Shown: positions 43,640-55,977, counted from the stretch's first letter. The stretch is DNA of 64,000 nt from Lycorma delicatula (GCF_047948215.1 NC_134455.1:350825991-350889990); one strand, 5' to 3'. Program-made: numbers and translations. The notes: a model not told the origin generated them from the sequence alone.

Positions 43640-44470
43640 TATAATAACTGAAACACTTTAGTTTCTATTAACGGTTACACTTACCTTTTAATTTTATTTA
43701 TCTACTTCCTGTTTTCAATAAATTTAAGCAGTTGAAAAGAACATCTGCTTGATTGTTGATCTGTTCATTTATCATCGTTTTATTGTAACTTTTTAATTAA
43801 AAGAAATCTAGATTTTCTAAAATATTCATTCTTCTGCCTTTAACACATTTGAGAATTAATTTCATCGATTCTTCCATTTTCATCGGGGTATGTCCTTCTT
43901 TTATTAAATGCTTTGCATAATTAGAATCTTAATTTGATTTTTAAAGATGTCATGTATTCGCTATATTTTAATTTTAATTTTCTTCCTGTTTGTCCAATGT
44001 ATTTTGCATTGCATTTACATTTTATTTTGTATATACATTACTGTTATAGATATATTTTTCTTCTATTTACTATTAAAAATCTTTTGTAATGTATTATTTG
44101 TATTTATAGCCATTTTTATATTATAAAGAATTATTTAATCGGGTAAATTTATTTTCCAGTAAATGTTAAATTACTCCTTTAAATGGAGTAAAATTACAAT
44201 AAACCGATCATAAATGATCAACAATCAAATGGATGTCTTTTTCAACAACCTCAATTTATTGAAAACAGGAAATAGATAAATAAAATTAAAAGATAACTAT
44301 AACCGTTAATAACAAATAAACAAGAAGAAGCCCAGATAAGGGCATGATATCAGATAAAGGAAGGGGCGTTGATTAAATTCTATATAAAGATTAACAGAAG
44401 TTTAAAAGTACTAATACAATAAATTTTGACAATGAAGTAGTTCCAAAACACGTCAACGTACGATAAAAGA
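43640..44470 (-). mobile_element. Penelope-like retroelement relic
   Basis: On the minus strand, near 44040-43815, two frames together give CNAKYIGQTGRKLKLKYSEY, then YAKHLIKEGHTPMKMEESMK and CVKGRRMNILENL. The YIGQTGR ... EGH ... NILE pattern is the GIY-YIG endonuclease domain as found at the C-terminus of Penelope-like elements. The 43655-43795 segment recurs inverted at 44188-44315 (TTTATTGAAAACAGGAA in both), as expected from the inverted or partial-tandem ends of such elements. GTTCCAAAACACGTCAACGT near 44441-44460 also fits. No reverse transcriptase remains. Frameshifts and stops make it inactive. Confidence 0.7.
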
Positions 44471-45179
44471 ATGAAGCTAAAACAGGTAAACAGTACTCAA
44501 CATAGAAACTAGATTTATCATATACTGAAGGTTTTTAAATCAATAATTTTTATTTCAATACTCTTTATAATTAAATTATGTTAAAAAATTCCTGTCTTTC
44601 TATTCAAAATGTCTGATTTGACCTCTCCCTACACGAAGAAAAAAAAAAGGAAAATTATGAAACGTTAAATAAAAACACAATTCTCATACAAACAATTTTT
44701 AATATTTTCTAGATAAAAATCATTATAATATAATATATTTTATAATATAGTTATATAGTGAAAAAACATTAATTTTATAAATATATGTATGTATTATATA
44801 ATATATATATATATTTTTTTAAATTAATTTATATTAAATATTTCATTTATATATATATATAGTTTATACTATAAGTTAGCAACAGAAATGTATAGCCTGA
44901 TTAACATACACAGGAGCATACACAATAAATTATAATAGTAATAGTGAAAATTATTTATTATTACTATAGTTATTTATTAATTTTACGAATTATAAATTAC
45001 ATTTACGTCGTAAAAACCAGTACAAATATAGAATATTATTTTACAAACAATCATACATATATATATGTTTTATATCATAGTTATTAAAATTTCTCTATAT
45101 TTTTTTTTCCTTTTTTTAATTATTCTTTTATATTTCGTTATAAAGCATTGCTCTACATACGTCTATGAGTCATTATATC

Positions 45180-45233
<54 letters not shown>

Positions 45234-45920
45234 TATTTAAGATATAAAATATATTGTGTATTACTACGCAATATAATATTTTATTTAAAATGTTGTAAAA
45301 ATAAATAAAATTTTTATTTTACTACTTAATTATAATATATAAGTTTTCCTTTTGTTTTGTAATATTACCATTTAGACACTGAAATTTTTGTAGTAATTTT
45401 TCTAAACTACTTTATTTATTATTAATGAATTACAAATATTATTAAAAAATATTTTAATTAAGATATACATATATATAAATGTATAAAATGTATTATATTT
45501 TTGTATAAAATACGGAATTTATTTTTTATTTAATATGTTATGTAATGGAAGAAAAAAACTAATTTGATTTAAAAATTAAATTAATATATCTTATTCGATT
45601 GATAAAATTATTTATGTAATTAATTAACAACTTATTGTATTTATATTTACTGTATTACACCTTTTTTATAAAAATTTAACACTTTTTTTTATTTACTTAA
45701 TTCATTTAGTAATTTTATTTATTTTAATTAAATAATACAACTTTTTCGATGCCTTGAAAGTGATTTTAAAGTAAAAACTTCACAACAAGAAAGATAAATT
45801 TATAAAACAGGTATTTAATTTTTAGGAAATTTTTATTTTAATTTTCATAATATATTTTTTTAATTATTATTTTAATTAGATAATATTGTTGAACTTTACT
45901 TAACTATAAATTATTATTTA
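44471..45920. other. Extremely AT-rich, (TA)n microsatellite
   Basis: A (TA)24 run at about 45183-45230 and shorter ones near 44800 and 44850. A 60-codon frame (45065-45247) merely reads through the microsatellite. No gene. Confidence 0.7.
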
Positions 45921-45921
45921 A

Positions 45922-46015
45922 GAATGCCAAACTCCGTGGAGGAATGGTAGCATCTTCTGCCTTTCATCCCGTTGTGGGTTCGAATCCCACACAGACATGA
46001 CATTTTCCATGTTTA
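45922..46015 (+). mobile_element. tRNA-derived SINE, family S, copy 3 (short)
   Basis: ACTCCGTGGAGGAATGGTAG, TCTGCCTTTCATC, GTGGGTTCGAATCCCACACA (B box) and GACATGACATTTTCC, then an A run at 46014. The tRNA-like head only. Confidence 0.8.
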
Positions 46016-46218
46016 AAAAAAAAAAATTTCATTATTTTCCATAAGAGCTGTTAGCCAGAGTGCTAGCCAAAATAAAACGGAATGCAGAGGAATTTAATTG
46101 TTCTTTAGTCTTTTCTCCTTCAAGTTAATTATAGACATTAAATACATCCATTCATTGATCTGAGGAAACAAGATTAAAGAAATTTGTCAAAAAAAAAATA
46201 CGACAAAACCGATATACT

Positions 46219-47618
46219 TCACAGATATATTCCTGTCATTAATGAAAAATTTTCACATAAACATAGGTCTGGAAACGTTTCTTTAGCGAAAGATTTCGCC
46301 CGGAAATCAGTCTCCCAGTGAAATGAGGTCGTACTGAAATTTTTAGGACGATAATTGAAGGGTAAAATTAATTTTTTCCTATGGTTTTTGACCTGAAAAG
46401 GTGAAGAAAATAGATTCCAGAACTGTATTTCCAGTATTATTCATGATATCCGAAATAAAACTGAAAAATTTGTTGTCTGAAAACCGTTTTTTTTACGTTT
46501 GCAGCACAGTAACTTTGTTAAATAACTAATAAATGCGAAAACTTTATTAACAATACTTGTTGAGTATTTAATTCTAAAAACAGTGATGTAAATAGTCAAT
46601 AAAAATCAAATTTTACTGAAGAAGAAACAGAACAAAAAATAAATTAAATTACTTACACAAAAAAAATTATTGTTTCAATTTTGTTTTTTGTCGATGAGTA
46701 CAGGAAAATCGAAAAATTTCTCGTTAAATTTTATTCACTGAAGACTATTTTTACAAGAAACGGAATAAAAAATTTGAAGAATAGGGGACCAGTTAATTGG
46801 ACCATTTATTTTTCAAAATCGCCTTAGTGTACAATGAGTTTTTATAAAATCAATTTCCAATTTACTAGAAGATGTATCTCTTGAAAAAAGGCAGCAAATG
46901 TTACTCCAGCATGACGGTGTACCGCCTCATTATTCCCAAGACGTTATACAGCATTTAAACTTAAGTTTCCGGGCAGATGGAACAGTCGAGTTGGGCCAGT
47001 TAATTGGCCTCCTAGATCCTCCGATTTAAATCCCTTTGACTATTACTTTTCGGGTCATTTAAAGGAACTTGTTTACGCAGCTTTTAATTCCATAGAAGAA
47101 TTATTGAACCGAATTAAAAAAAAATTTAATTAAATTAAATACAATAATTTTTTGGGGAAGTAATTTCATTCATTTTTTGTTCTGTTTCTTCTTTTTGTTT
47201 TTATAAAACGTTTAATTGATTTTTATTGTATTTATTTACATAATTATTTTTAGAATTAAATACTCAACAAATATTGTTAATAAATTTTACGCATTATTTG
47301 GCATTTAACAAAGTTACTGTATTGCAAATCTAAAAAACGGTTTTTAGACAAAAACATTTTCAGTTTTACTTCATGAATTATACTGGAAATACAGTTCTGG
47401 AACCGATTTTATTTGATTTTTCAGGTCAAAAACCATAGCAAACAATCAATTTTGCCTCTTAATTAACGTCCTAAAAATTTCAGTACGACCTCATTTCACC
47501 GGGAAGGACTGAATTCCGGGCGAAATCTTTCGCTAACCGTCACTCTCTACCGAAACGTTTCCAGACCTATGTTACTTGAACCTTTTTCACTATCTTGATG
47601 GCAGGAATCCATCTGTGA
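46219..47618. mobile_element. 1.4 kb element with ~450 bp terminal inverted repeats
   Basis: Left TCACAGATATATTCCTGTCA ... ACATAGGTCTGGAAACGTTT ... GAAATGAGGTCGTACTGAAA mirrors right TTTCAGTACGACCTCATTTC ... AAACGTTTCCAGACCTATGT ... GGAATCCATCTGTGA. Pairing continues inward through the GAAACAGAACAAAAAAT block to about 46680 and 47140. A transposase fragment occupies the centre. I cannot define a target duplication. Confidence 0.85.
46779..47132 (+). pseudogene. Transposase fragment inside the 46.2 kb inverted repeat
   Basis: Reads LIGPFIFQNRLSVQ, a stop, LLEDVSLEKRQQMLLQHDGV PPHYSQDVIQHLN (second catalytic Asp in QHDG), then with a frame change WPPRSSDLNPFDYYFSGHLK (third Asp) and ELVYAAFNSIEELLNRIK. 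This is the distal half of a Tc1/mariner-superfamily transposase (GPYF, QHDGAPPH, PPRSPDLNPLD.F.WG). The N-terminal half and first Asp are absent and only ~115 residues remain. Confidence 0.8.
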
Positions 47619-48990
47619 GATGCATTCCTGTGTAAATGAAAGTGTAAATCGGTTTCCTCGATTTACACTCTCTCTTTCTCTCTCTCTCAAAATATTGTAG
47701 TTATAGAATATTCATCATAAAGTTATGTTTAGAAAATTATGGAATTATTAGAAAAACAATGTAAGAAAAAGAAATTATATAATACAGGTTTTTCCTTTGC
47801 TCGAGAGCTGTACTGATTCGTCTAAAAAGGATTTTTAAACTTATTTATGCAAACAGATCATAAAAATTGGCATGTATATAATTTATGAAGGTTTAATTAT
47901 ATTTTTTACGAAACAGTTGTGTCAATAACAGTTACTATATATCCCCTATTATTGTTTAAAGAATAAGTAAATCACTAAGCGGATATTCTAGGGAAATAAA
48001 AAGAGATTACTAAAAAAGGTACGAGTTACTTTATTATATACTTTTTTTTAAATTACTTTGTTTTTTCCATTTTCATCTTATTTTTTGTAAATACATAAAT
48101 ATTATTGTCTCATTAGATATTCTGCACGGGTCAGTAATTAATTAGTTTATTTATTTTATGATAATTAATTTACAAATTCCTTAAAAGAATGAATAATTCC
48201 AGTTTATATTATAGTAATAATAAAAAAAGTTCGTAAGATACGTCAATAAAATACATCTTAAATATAGACGAAGATTAATTGGATTAAATTTTTTATAAAA
48301 TAAATTTGTACACAATAGTAAAAAAAAAAAAAAAAAAAAATGTTTGACAACATTGAGAGGTGTAGTGTCGATGGGACATGACTGTACCGTTTACAGCCCA
48401 CAAGCGTAGAGACATACTATATGAAATGAATAAATTTCATATTTTTTATTTAATTTTCTACTGTTTAAAAACCTCACTATTATTTTATGTAATAAAAAAA
48501 GGCAAGAACTGTAAAGTAGAAGTTGCAAGATAAGAAACCACAAATAAAACACAGTTTGAGCAAGTGAAAGATAAAAAAAAAAATTAATAGTTTTTATACG
48601 TTTGACCCATTATTTCAAAATAAATATTAGAATAAATTTTTTAAGCACAATAAATAGCTTTTTATGCAGTTAGTGAAGCTAACATAAGAAAAGGTACTGA
48701 AAAATATCTTAAATAAATGAAATTTGGGCTGACTAGCTTTAACGTTTTTTTTTTTTAAATCTATAACAAACTTGGTAAATTTAACACAGGTTTAAATATC
48801 GAGTATCATTCTACTTAAAATTTATTTCATGTTTGTATTTAAATAATTAATATGGACTTTAAAAACATCAATTTTTTAATTATAATTTGTTTTCATGTTT
48901 ATAATTTATATCATAGACATGATCAAACGTAATATTATGTTCCGATCAGAATAAAGATTTAATTATTTACTGATACCGTATAGAACAGGT
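47619..48990. other. No gene; CT microsatellite and poly(A)
   Basis: A CTCTCTCTTTCTCTCTCTCTC run near 47669-47689 and ~20 A at 48321-48340. Otherwise AT-rich with nothing recognised. Confidence 0.5.
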
Positions 48991-48994
48991 ATTT

Positions 48995-49640
48995 GCACTT
49001 CTACGTTTTAGTCCCCCACTTTTTTCGTATTTTTTCACATAAAAATTACTTAATATTAGCATGTTTTATAATAATTGATGAATAAACCATTAAAGAAATA
49101 CCGTAGTAACCCTATAACTCAATAAAAATAATTCAATAATACATTAGAGAAACATACTAACATGCTGTTTTATGGTCATTTTAAACATTTTCCATATTAA
49201 AAATATAAGCATTATTGCTTATAATTATAAATATAATCTAATCAATCTTAACCTACGCTTGCTTCGCTCGCTAACCTTGACTAATTAACAGTAATATTTT
49301 GATTATTTAAATAATAAAGTCAGTAATTATTGCAATTATTTATTATTTAAATAATCAAAACATTACTGTTAATTAGTTAAGGTTAGCGAGCGAAGCGAGG
49401 GTTAAATTTTGTTAGATTATATTTACTATTGTAAAATATGGAGAATATTTCAAATGACCGGTATATAACAATATGTTATTGTTTTTTTTCTAATGTATTA
49501 TTGAGTTACAGTGTTACTACGGTATTTATCTAATGATTTATTCATCTATTATTATAAAACGTGTTATATTAAGTAATTTTTACGTGAAAAAATGCGAAAA
49601 AAGTAGGGGGCGTAAAATAAAAAGTACCGAGGTATCTTTG
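48995..49640. mobile_element. Long inverted repeat 3 with Rep-3 at its centre
   Basis: Left arm AGTCCCCCACTTTTTTCGTA, TTTTATAATAATTGATGAAT, GAAATACCGTAGTAACCC pairs with right arm GTTACTACGGTATTTATCTA, TATTATAAAACGTGTTATAT, AAATGCGAAAAAAGTAGGGG. It matches 7370-9335. The centre (49205-49435) is a Rep-3 hairpin with CGCTTGCTTCGCTCGCTAAC and GTTAGCGAGCGAAGCGAGGG. A 110-codon frame from 49533 only reads out of the right arm. Confidence 0.8.
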
Positions 49641-51700
49641 GATTCGGTTACTAATATTATTAGAAAGGTTCCTTTTAGATTTTTAAGAATTGTGCTCGTT
49701 TTCTATTATCCTCTGATACCAAATGATTGTATTACATATAGACGAACTAGAAAATTATTGTTTAAGTTTTTAAAAAAAGCTCTTATAAATTATTTGGATA
49801 AAATTAATTTTTTTTTACCTACATTTTTCATAAATTACAATCTCCAATATAATGTATTTCCTTGATCTATTATAATAATTTTAATAATATTTTTCTTATT
49901 TATTTTTCAATAAAATTTAGTAATTTTTTTACATTTAAAAAAAGTTAACTTATGGAAATTAATGTTGTGGATTTTTTTTAAGTGTACAGTATTATATGTA
50001 CCAGACAATACAACATTTTATTAAAAAGCAATAATATGGTATTGCGCAGTAGAAAAAACACCCTGTACAATTTATATTGGTGTTTATTTTTCTAAATATA
50101 TTTCAAATATTCTATTTATTGCAGACACGAATAAAAAACTCAATGTACCATACATTTTTTATTATAATTTTTATATTTAATATAACTAATTTTTAATACG
50201 TATTTGGAAAGTCATTGCATTATAATTATCATTACAAATTCTTTTAATAAGTATTAAATTTAACGTAATAAATGGAAGTATACAATACGATGTCTGTTTA
50301 TACAGAAGAACGTTAATATAAATTTAATTCTACATTTTTAACTTTTATAAAAATTTTAAATACATTTTGTTTAATTTTTTTTTTTATTCAACCATTTACT
50401 AACATAATAAAGTTAGTACAGTAAAATTAGCACAAAATAGTGGTGTAGTAAGGAACTAATCAGGGACACAATAAAAATTTGAGAAAATCGTTTTTTACGG
50501 CCTTTTTAAGAAAATTAAGAACCTCGAATGTCAGAATAAGGGTTTTTTTGTATAATAAGGGTTGAAAGGTCAAAAAATGGATTTTTCTCTTGAATAATTT
50601 AAAAATTATATATAAATCAAAGATAAAAGTGATTTTTTTTTTTCTAAAAATAGATCAACTCCTCCAAAAAAAGATCTTTAAAGCGATTTTATAGACCAGA
50701 ATAGACCAATGCGTATTTTGAAGTATTAAATCCATTTTAACACTTTGATAAAAACACACTTTTGCAAATAACTTTTTAACAGTCTCGAATTAAGAAATAT
50801 TTCAAAATGAACTAAAAATAATTAACAGCCTTTTGAAATTGAGAAAAAATTCATAATTTTCATCTAGAGATTGGCACCTTAAATTGCTAATAGTATTTAA
50901 ATGAGGTATTAAAATTTATCGAATTCGATAGATCAGAAATTTCCGATTATAATCTAAATTGTTTGATTTTATTTATAATTACAGCTCTATAAGCAAAATT
51001 TAAATAATAAGCTTTTCACGTTATGATTTACAATAGACTGAAAATCCAAAAGAAATCTTTAGACTGACATTTTTTAAGTAATTTTAGAGATAGAGAGTTG
51101 AAACAGTAAAAAAATTGTAAGGAATTAAATAGCCTGTAACTTTATTTTAAAAATTGGTATTTATTTATTTATTATTTTTTTTAAATAAATAGTAACGTTA
51201 AGTACAACCATTTAAAAAGGGATAAAAATACTATTTAACTTTCAATTTATTATAGAGTGAAAGTTAATATTCGTCATAAAATTCACTTTAAAAATGGTTT
51301 TTGGGGGAATTTTATAAATTGGGGTTGAAAAAGTAATTTCATTTTTACAAATCGATACCTTTATGTTCGTTTTGAAGAACTTCTGTCGTGTTATGACTTT
51401 TTTCTTTTGAATTTGACAGCTGTCACTTTCAGCATTCTTTAGAAGCAAATTGCGCCTAATTTGGTTTGCACCTGTTACAATACGCGAGTTGAAAGTTTTC
51501 CCATTGCCAACTGCTGCGTCTAGTGTACTAGTCATTGTACTGTACTAGTCTGTTGTGTTTGCATTTTACATGCAAATGTGTCGAGTTATAAGTACAACAA
51601 ACCCTTCTCGCTCATCCCGGCAAAGCCAACTGATAGTTCGGTTGATAAAGACAGAGACAAACCTTCAGCTTAAGTAGAGTAGTGTACGTTCAATTTTTGA
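49641..51700. other. No gene recognised
   Basis: AT-rich. A 97-codon minus frame (51535-51242) is repeat-like and matches nothing known. Overlapping short motifs GTACTAGTCATTGTACTGTA / CTAGTCTG near 51525 are locally repetitive. Confidence 0.4.
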
Positions 51701-51709
51701 AGTGCAGTA

Positions 51710-52720
51710 ATGAAAATTTTCGACATATTTTACTTTTTTATTTCTGTAAAGGCAAGAAAGCTGCTGAGGCTCGCAAAGAGATAAAGTTTATAATGTTGAT
51801 TTCCTATAGAACGCTCATGTCAGAATCAGTTTAAAAAATTCCATCCTGGAGATTTTTCACTCAAAAATGGCCGACGTTCGGTCTACCTGCTGAAGTCGAT
51901 GAAAATCAAATCAAATTCATAATTGAATCGGATCATTATATAATTCTTGAAAAGAGGTTAAACGTATCACACACAACAATGAAAAATCAAATCAAATGTG
52001 TTGGACTCGTTAAAAAAAATCGATTTTTAGATTCCGCATGAATTGAAAGAAATCCAGTTAAGAAAAAGAATCAATATTTGCGATATGCATCTAAAACGCG
52101 ATGAAATCGATCCTTTTTTGAATCGAATCATCACTGGTGATCAAAACTGGGTCGTTGACAATAACATCAATCGAAAACAATTACGGTCTAAACGTGATGA
52201 ACCAGCACAAGCAACATCGAAAGCTGAATCGTATCAAAAAAAAAAAAAAACGATCATGCTGTCAATCTGGTGGTATTACAAAGGTATTGTTACTTTAAGC
52301 TGCCCTTCCAGAGAATTAAACGATCAACTCAGATGTTTATTCTCAAAAACTCATAAAACTGGAGTAAGCAATCAAAGAAAATCGGCCAGAATTGGGAAAT
52401 CCCAAAGGAGTGGTGTTCCACCAAGACGATGCAAGGCCTCACACATAATTTGGTAAATCGTGGGAAATTATTGGAGTTTGATTGGGAAGTGATATCTCAT
52501 CATATATATAGCCATGATCTTACACCATGAGATTTCTCATTTATTTTGAACTTTGCAAAACTCTTTCAATGGTAAAACTTTTGCTAATGATGATTACTTG
52601 AAATCGTAGTCGGTTTATTGTTTTTTTCTGATAAGAACCGTAAGTTCTACGAGCGCGTAACCATGAAGTTGCCAGAAAAATGGGCAAAGGTTATTGGGAA
52701 AATAGGAATATAGGTATAAT
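51710..52720 (+). pseudogene. Mariner transposase, mellifera/mauritiana-like
   Basis: Frames combine to give KAAEARKEI, SWRFFTQKWPTFGLPAEVDE, NQIKFIIESDHY, LNVSHTTMKNQIKCVGLVKK (second helix-turn-helix), NICDMHLKRDEIDPFLNRII TGDQNWVVDNN (first catalytic Asp near 52138), SKRDEPAQATSKAE, MLSIWWYYKGIV, VVFHQDDARPHT (second Asp, near 52415-52440), YSHDLTP*DF (third Asp, stop beside it, near 52510-52530) and KLPEKWAKVIGKIGI near the end. All parts are in normal order at near normal length (~345 residues), and the three catalytic Asp codons survive, but there are many stops and an A-run frameshift near 52240. I could not find the terminal inverted repeats. Confidence 0.88.
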
Positions 52721-52725
52721 TTATA

Positions 52726-52895
52726 TGCCGGCCTCCGTGGCGCGAATTGTAGCCTCTCGGCCTTTCATCTTGAGGTCCAGGGTTTGAATCCCGGTTAGGT
52801 GTTTTATTTTTCATACGCTACGAAATTCTATTTCGATATTCCACGCACAACGTTTAAGCTTATGTGGTGATATCATTAAGAAAAAAAAAGAAGTT
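52726..52895 (+). mobile_element. tRNA-derived SINE, family S, copy 4
   Basis: GCCGGCCTCCGTGGCGCGAA, TAGCCTCTCGGCCTTTCATC, GGTTTGAATCCCGGTTAGG (B box) and CATACGCTACGAAATTC, ending in an A-rich tail. It directly follows the mariner relic. Confidence 0.85.
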
Positions 52896-54417
52896 GATTA
52901 AAGTTCATCGTTTGTAAAAAAAAAAATTAGTTTTATTTCTCTACAAAACGAAAATTACGATCTTGTCAACTCAATAATTTTAATAAAATATATTTGGATT
53001 TGTCAGAATTTATAGTTTTTGAATTATTTGGAAAAACTATTTGTTGATCCTTTTCATCCTTAATATAAAAAAATGTATATCCCAATGTAGAGCTTCAGTT
53101 TCTTACATTAAATGCCAAAATAAATATTTTCGTCATGTTTCATTGTGTTTCTAATTAGTTCATCCTTAAAGAAAATCTATTTTTACTGCACTATATAATA
53201 CATTAACATGTAACAACATTTATTTTATTATTATGTTAATATTATTCTATACGTACATACATACACAGGTAAATTTACCAAAGAAGAAAAAATACAACAA
53301 AAACACTCACACAAAAGATTTCTTCTTACAACTTACACGCTAATATCTAAGATAATATTTATATAATATATTATAACTTACAATTATTATAATTTATGAT
53401 TATAAATATACATATGTGTATATATATTTCAGTCGTTATATGTAATGAAGTCCATACACAGTTCTTGGTGTTTCCGGATATCTTTTTTTTTTATGTTTAT
53501 GGAAAGTTAATGGGTTTCTTTATTTTTAGATATACTCTACCATATTATTTATGGTATTTAAATTTTAAATAATAAAACAAAAATTAAAAGTACGTTTACA
53601 ATTATCTTTTAAGTTATACTCTTATATTTATTATAAACATATAAAATGTAATGATAAAATAATTTATAAACTGTGTGCTGCAATTATGTTTAACTTTATT
53701 TATTTTATTTAACAGTAATATAAGTAAATATAATTTTTATTAAATATACAACCTTATAATAAAATAAATATATGTAAATTTGTGTATCTCATTTTATAGT
53801 TGTAAGAATTTCTTTTTGTTTGCATTATGTTAAAAAAAAAAATCGTCTTACAGTACTTAATTATTATTGTTATAATACAACCGGTTAAATATATTGAACA
53901 ACTATTATTTTTATATAAAAAATTACTATTGTTAAAAAAATACTGTATGTTCATAAATTTTATAGAGCATCTCAAACCGTTTTAAATAAAATATAACTTC
54001 AGAAAAACAACATAAAAAAGTAATAAATAATATTTAAATTATCTACCAGGCAAGAAATTAAAATTACACATGTTAAAACTATATTTTTAATAATGCGCCA
54101 TATAACTTGGTAGGCATATTACCGTGATATTGAGTATTATTATTTTTTCTTAATTTAAATGAGAATAAATAAAAAAATATATATTTTATTTTTTTTTTTA
54201 GGAAATTTTAGAAAAAGTAAAATTTAAGTAGTCATTAAAAAGTGAATGATTGATGATGATAAGAAGTTGATATTGTAACGTGTTCATATTTTCAGTTTGC
54301 CTGATACACCAATTCAACTAAAAAGACTTTTATAAAACTCATAACATTTTTTATATAAAAAAACCACATTCATCGAACTAATTAATTGATTTAAAATTAA
54401 CCGTTTGTTTATATAGT
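52896..54417. other. No gene recognised
   Basis: Very AT-rich; a minus frame at 53975-53754 is Asn/Ile/Phe low complexity. Confidence 0.5.
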
Positions 54418-54565
54418 TAAACTCCGTGGCGGAATTGTAGCGTTTAACCGTTCATCTGGATGGTCCTGGGTTCGAATCTCTTAATTAGACATGGTATTTT
54501 TTATAGGTTAGGAAAAATTATTATAATCCCACGGAAAATTTTCGAGTTTATGTGTTGAATTAATC

Positions 54566-54592
<27 letters not shown>
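54418..54592 (+). mobile_element. tRNA-derived SINE, family S, copy 5, with (TA)n tail
   Basis: ACTCCGTGGCGGAATTGTAG, CCGTTCATC, GGGTTCGAATCTCTTAATTA (B box), GACATGGTATTTTTTATAGG and GAGTTTATGTGTTGAATTAA, then (TA)n at about 54567-54592. Confidence 0.8.
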
Positions 54593-54596
<4 letters not shown>

Positions 54597-54598
54597 GA

Positions 54599-55129
54599 AT
54601 ACGCATTTGATTAAGTATCACTCACCCATTCCGCAACTTTTTCTACTGAAATTTGACTGGTCTTTAAGGAAAGTTCTAAAAATGTTCTGTAAAAATTTCA
54701 ACCTTTTAGAATTTATAGACATAAAATGGCGGCTTTCAAATAAAAAAATTAATTTCAGATAAACCACATTTTTATTCATTATAAAATAGCTGGTAAAAAT
54801 AATTAAAAAATAGATGACGTATTGTTAAACAGCTGTTAAAACTGAATAAAAAAAGTCATAACCATGACTAATTATTATCTAACTGTTTTTAATTATTCTA
54901 GTTCTAATTATCATCTGCTTTTAATCATTTTTACCAGCTACTTTGAAATGAATAAAAAATGTGGTTTGTCTGAAATTTATATTTTTATTTGAAAGCCGTC
55001 ATTTTGTTTTTATAAATCCTAGAAGGTTGAAATTTTAACATAACATTTTTAGAACCTTCGTTGAAAGATATGTAAATTTCAATAAATTCGGTAGGAAAAT
55101 GGACGAGTGGTACCAAATCAAAAGCGTAT
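54599..55129. mobile_element. 531 bp foldback MITE
   Basis: Ends ATACGCATTTGATTAAGTAT and TACCAAATCAAAAGCGTAT. Pairing continues through GTTCTAAAAATGTTCTGTAA / TAACATAACATTTTTAGAAC, GGCGGCTTTCAAATAAA, ACCACATTTTTATTCATT and AGCTGGTAAAAAT, giving ~230 bp arms and a short centre. Non-coding. Confidence 0.85.
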
Positions 55130-55164
55130 ACCTCTTCGTAGGACAACTATTTATGTATAAAATA

Positions 55165-55549
55165 GGCACTGAACGTTGATTATCCGGACGTCGATTTTCC
55201 GGTTTTCCAACTATTACGATTGACTACGTCCGCACTAGGAAATTTAAAAATAAAATTATTATACAATTTAAAAAATTAAATATTATTCAATAATAAAAAT
55301 AAAGCTTTGCTTCAACCGGAAAAGTATTTTATTGATCCTTGTTTGAACTAGTTTTTTTTTAATTCACTATTTGGATACTCGTACGGCACTTTGAGTTTTT
55401 TTTTTTATGAAGTGTGAAACGTATTAAACATTAGAATTATATATCCAATACTTACGATAAACGTTTTTTTTAATTTTCCAATTATCCGGATTTATTATTT
55501 TCTGAATTCGGTCTTGGTCAAGTCAATCCGGATAATCGGAGTTCCATTT
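55165..55549. mobile_element. Pogo-like MITE
   Basis: The left end GGCACTGAACGTTGATTATC CGGA pairs with the right end TCCGGATAATCGGAGTTCC, flanked by TA (55163-55164 and 55550-55551). The GATTATCCGGAT terminus is characteristic of pogo-like elements. At ~385 bp and without coding sequence it is non-autonomous. Confidence 0.65.
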
Positions 55550-55975
55550 TAGTATTGCTAATATTCTGTAGATAATATTTTACCGTACAACTATATGCTG
55601 AGTCAGATCAGCGAACTCTACGATCGGCAAAATTTTTTAAATAAAAAATGCATATAAGGAACTGTATTAGACAACTAGACTGTAACTCCACTTTATGCAG
55701 ATGAGTTAAATAACTGATAAATGACTTCCAAAAAACTATATTAAAAATCCTTTGAGTTAAATAAAAATACAACCGAGAAAATACCAAGTAATTTTAGACG
55801 GAAGACTCATTTAACCTCTCTATTTTTGATATTATATTCTATGTAGACTAAACGACATTGAAAGAAGGTACTAAACCTATTTTTATTTTTATTATTTACA
55901 ACGTTAAACATTTTATATGGGTATTTTAACGAGAAGGATAAAATATATAAAAAAATACGCACAAAAAAAAATAAT
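55550..55975. other. No gene recognised
   Basis: AT-rich; nothing supported. Confidence 0.4.
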
Positions 55976-55977
55976 TT

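Noticed and set aside
45065..45247. 60-codon open frame
   Set aside because: It simply translates a (TA)n microsatellite and flanking AT-rich DNA.
49533..49865. 110-codon open frame
   Set aside because: Its first 35 codons are the right arm of long inverted repeat 3; a similar reading occurs at 7446-7258, showing it is repeat sequence.
51242..51535. 97-codon minus-strand frame as a gene
   Set aside because: No recognisable domain, no introns or start context, AT-rich surroundings; chance is more likely.
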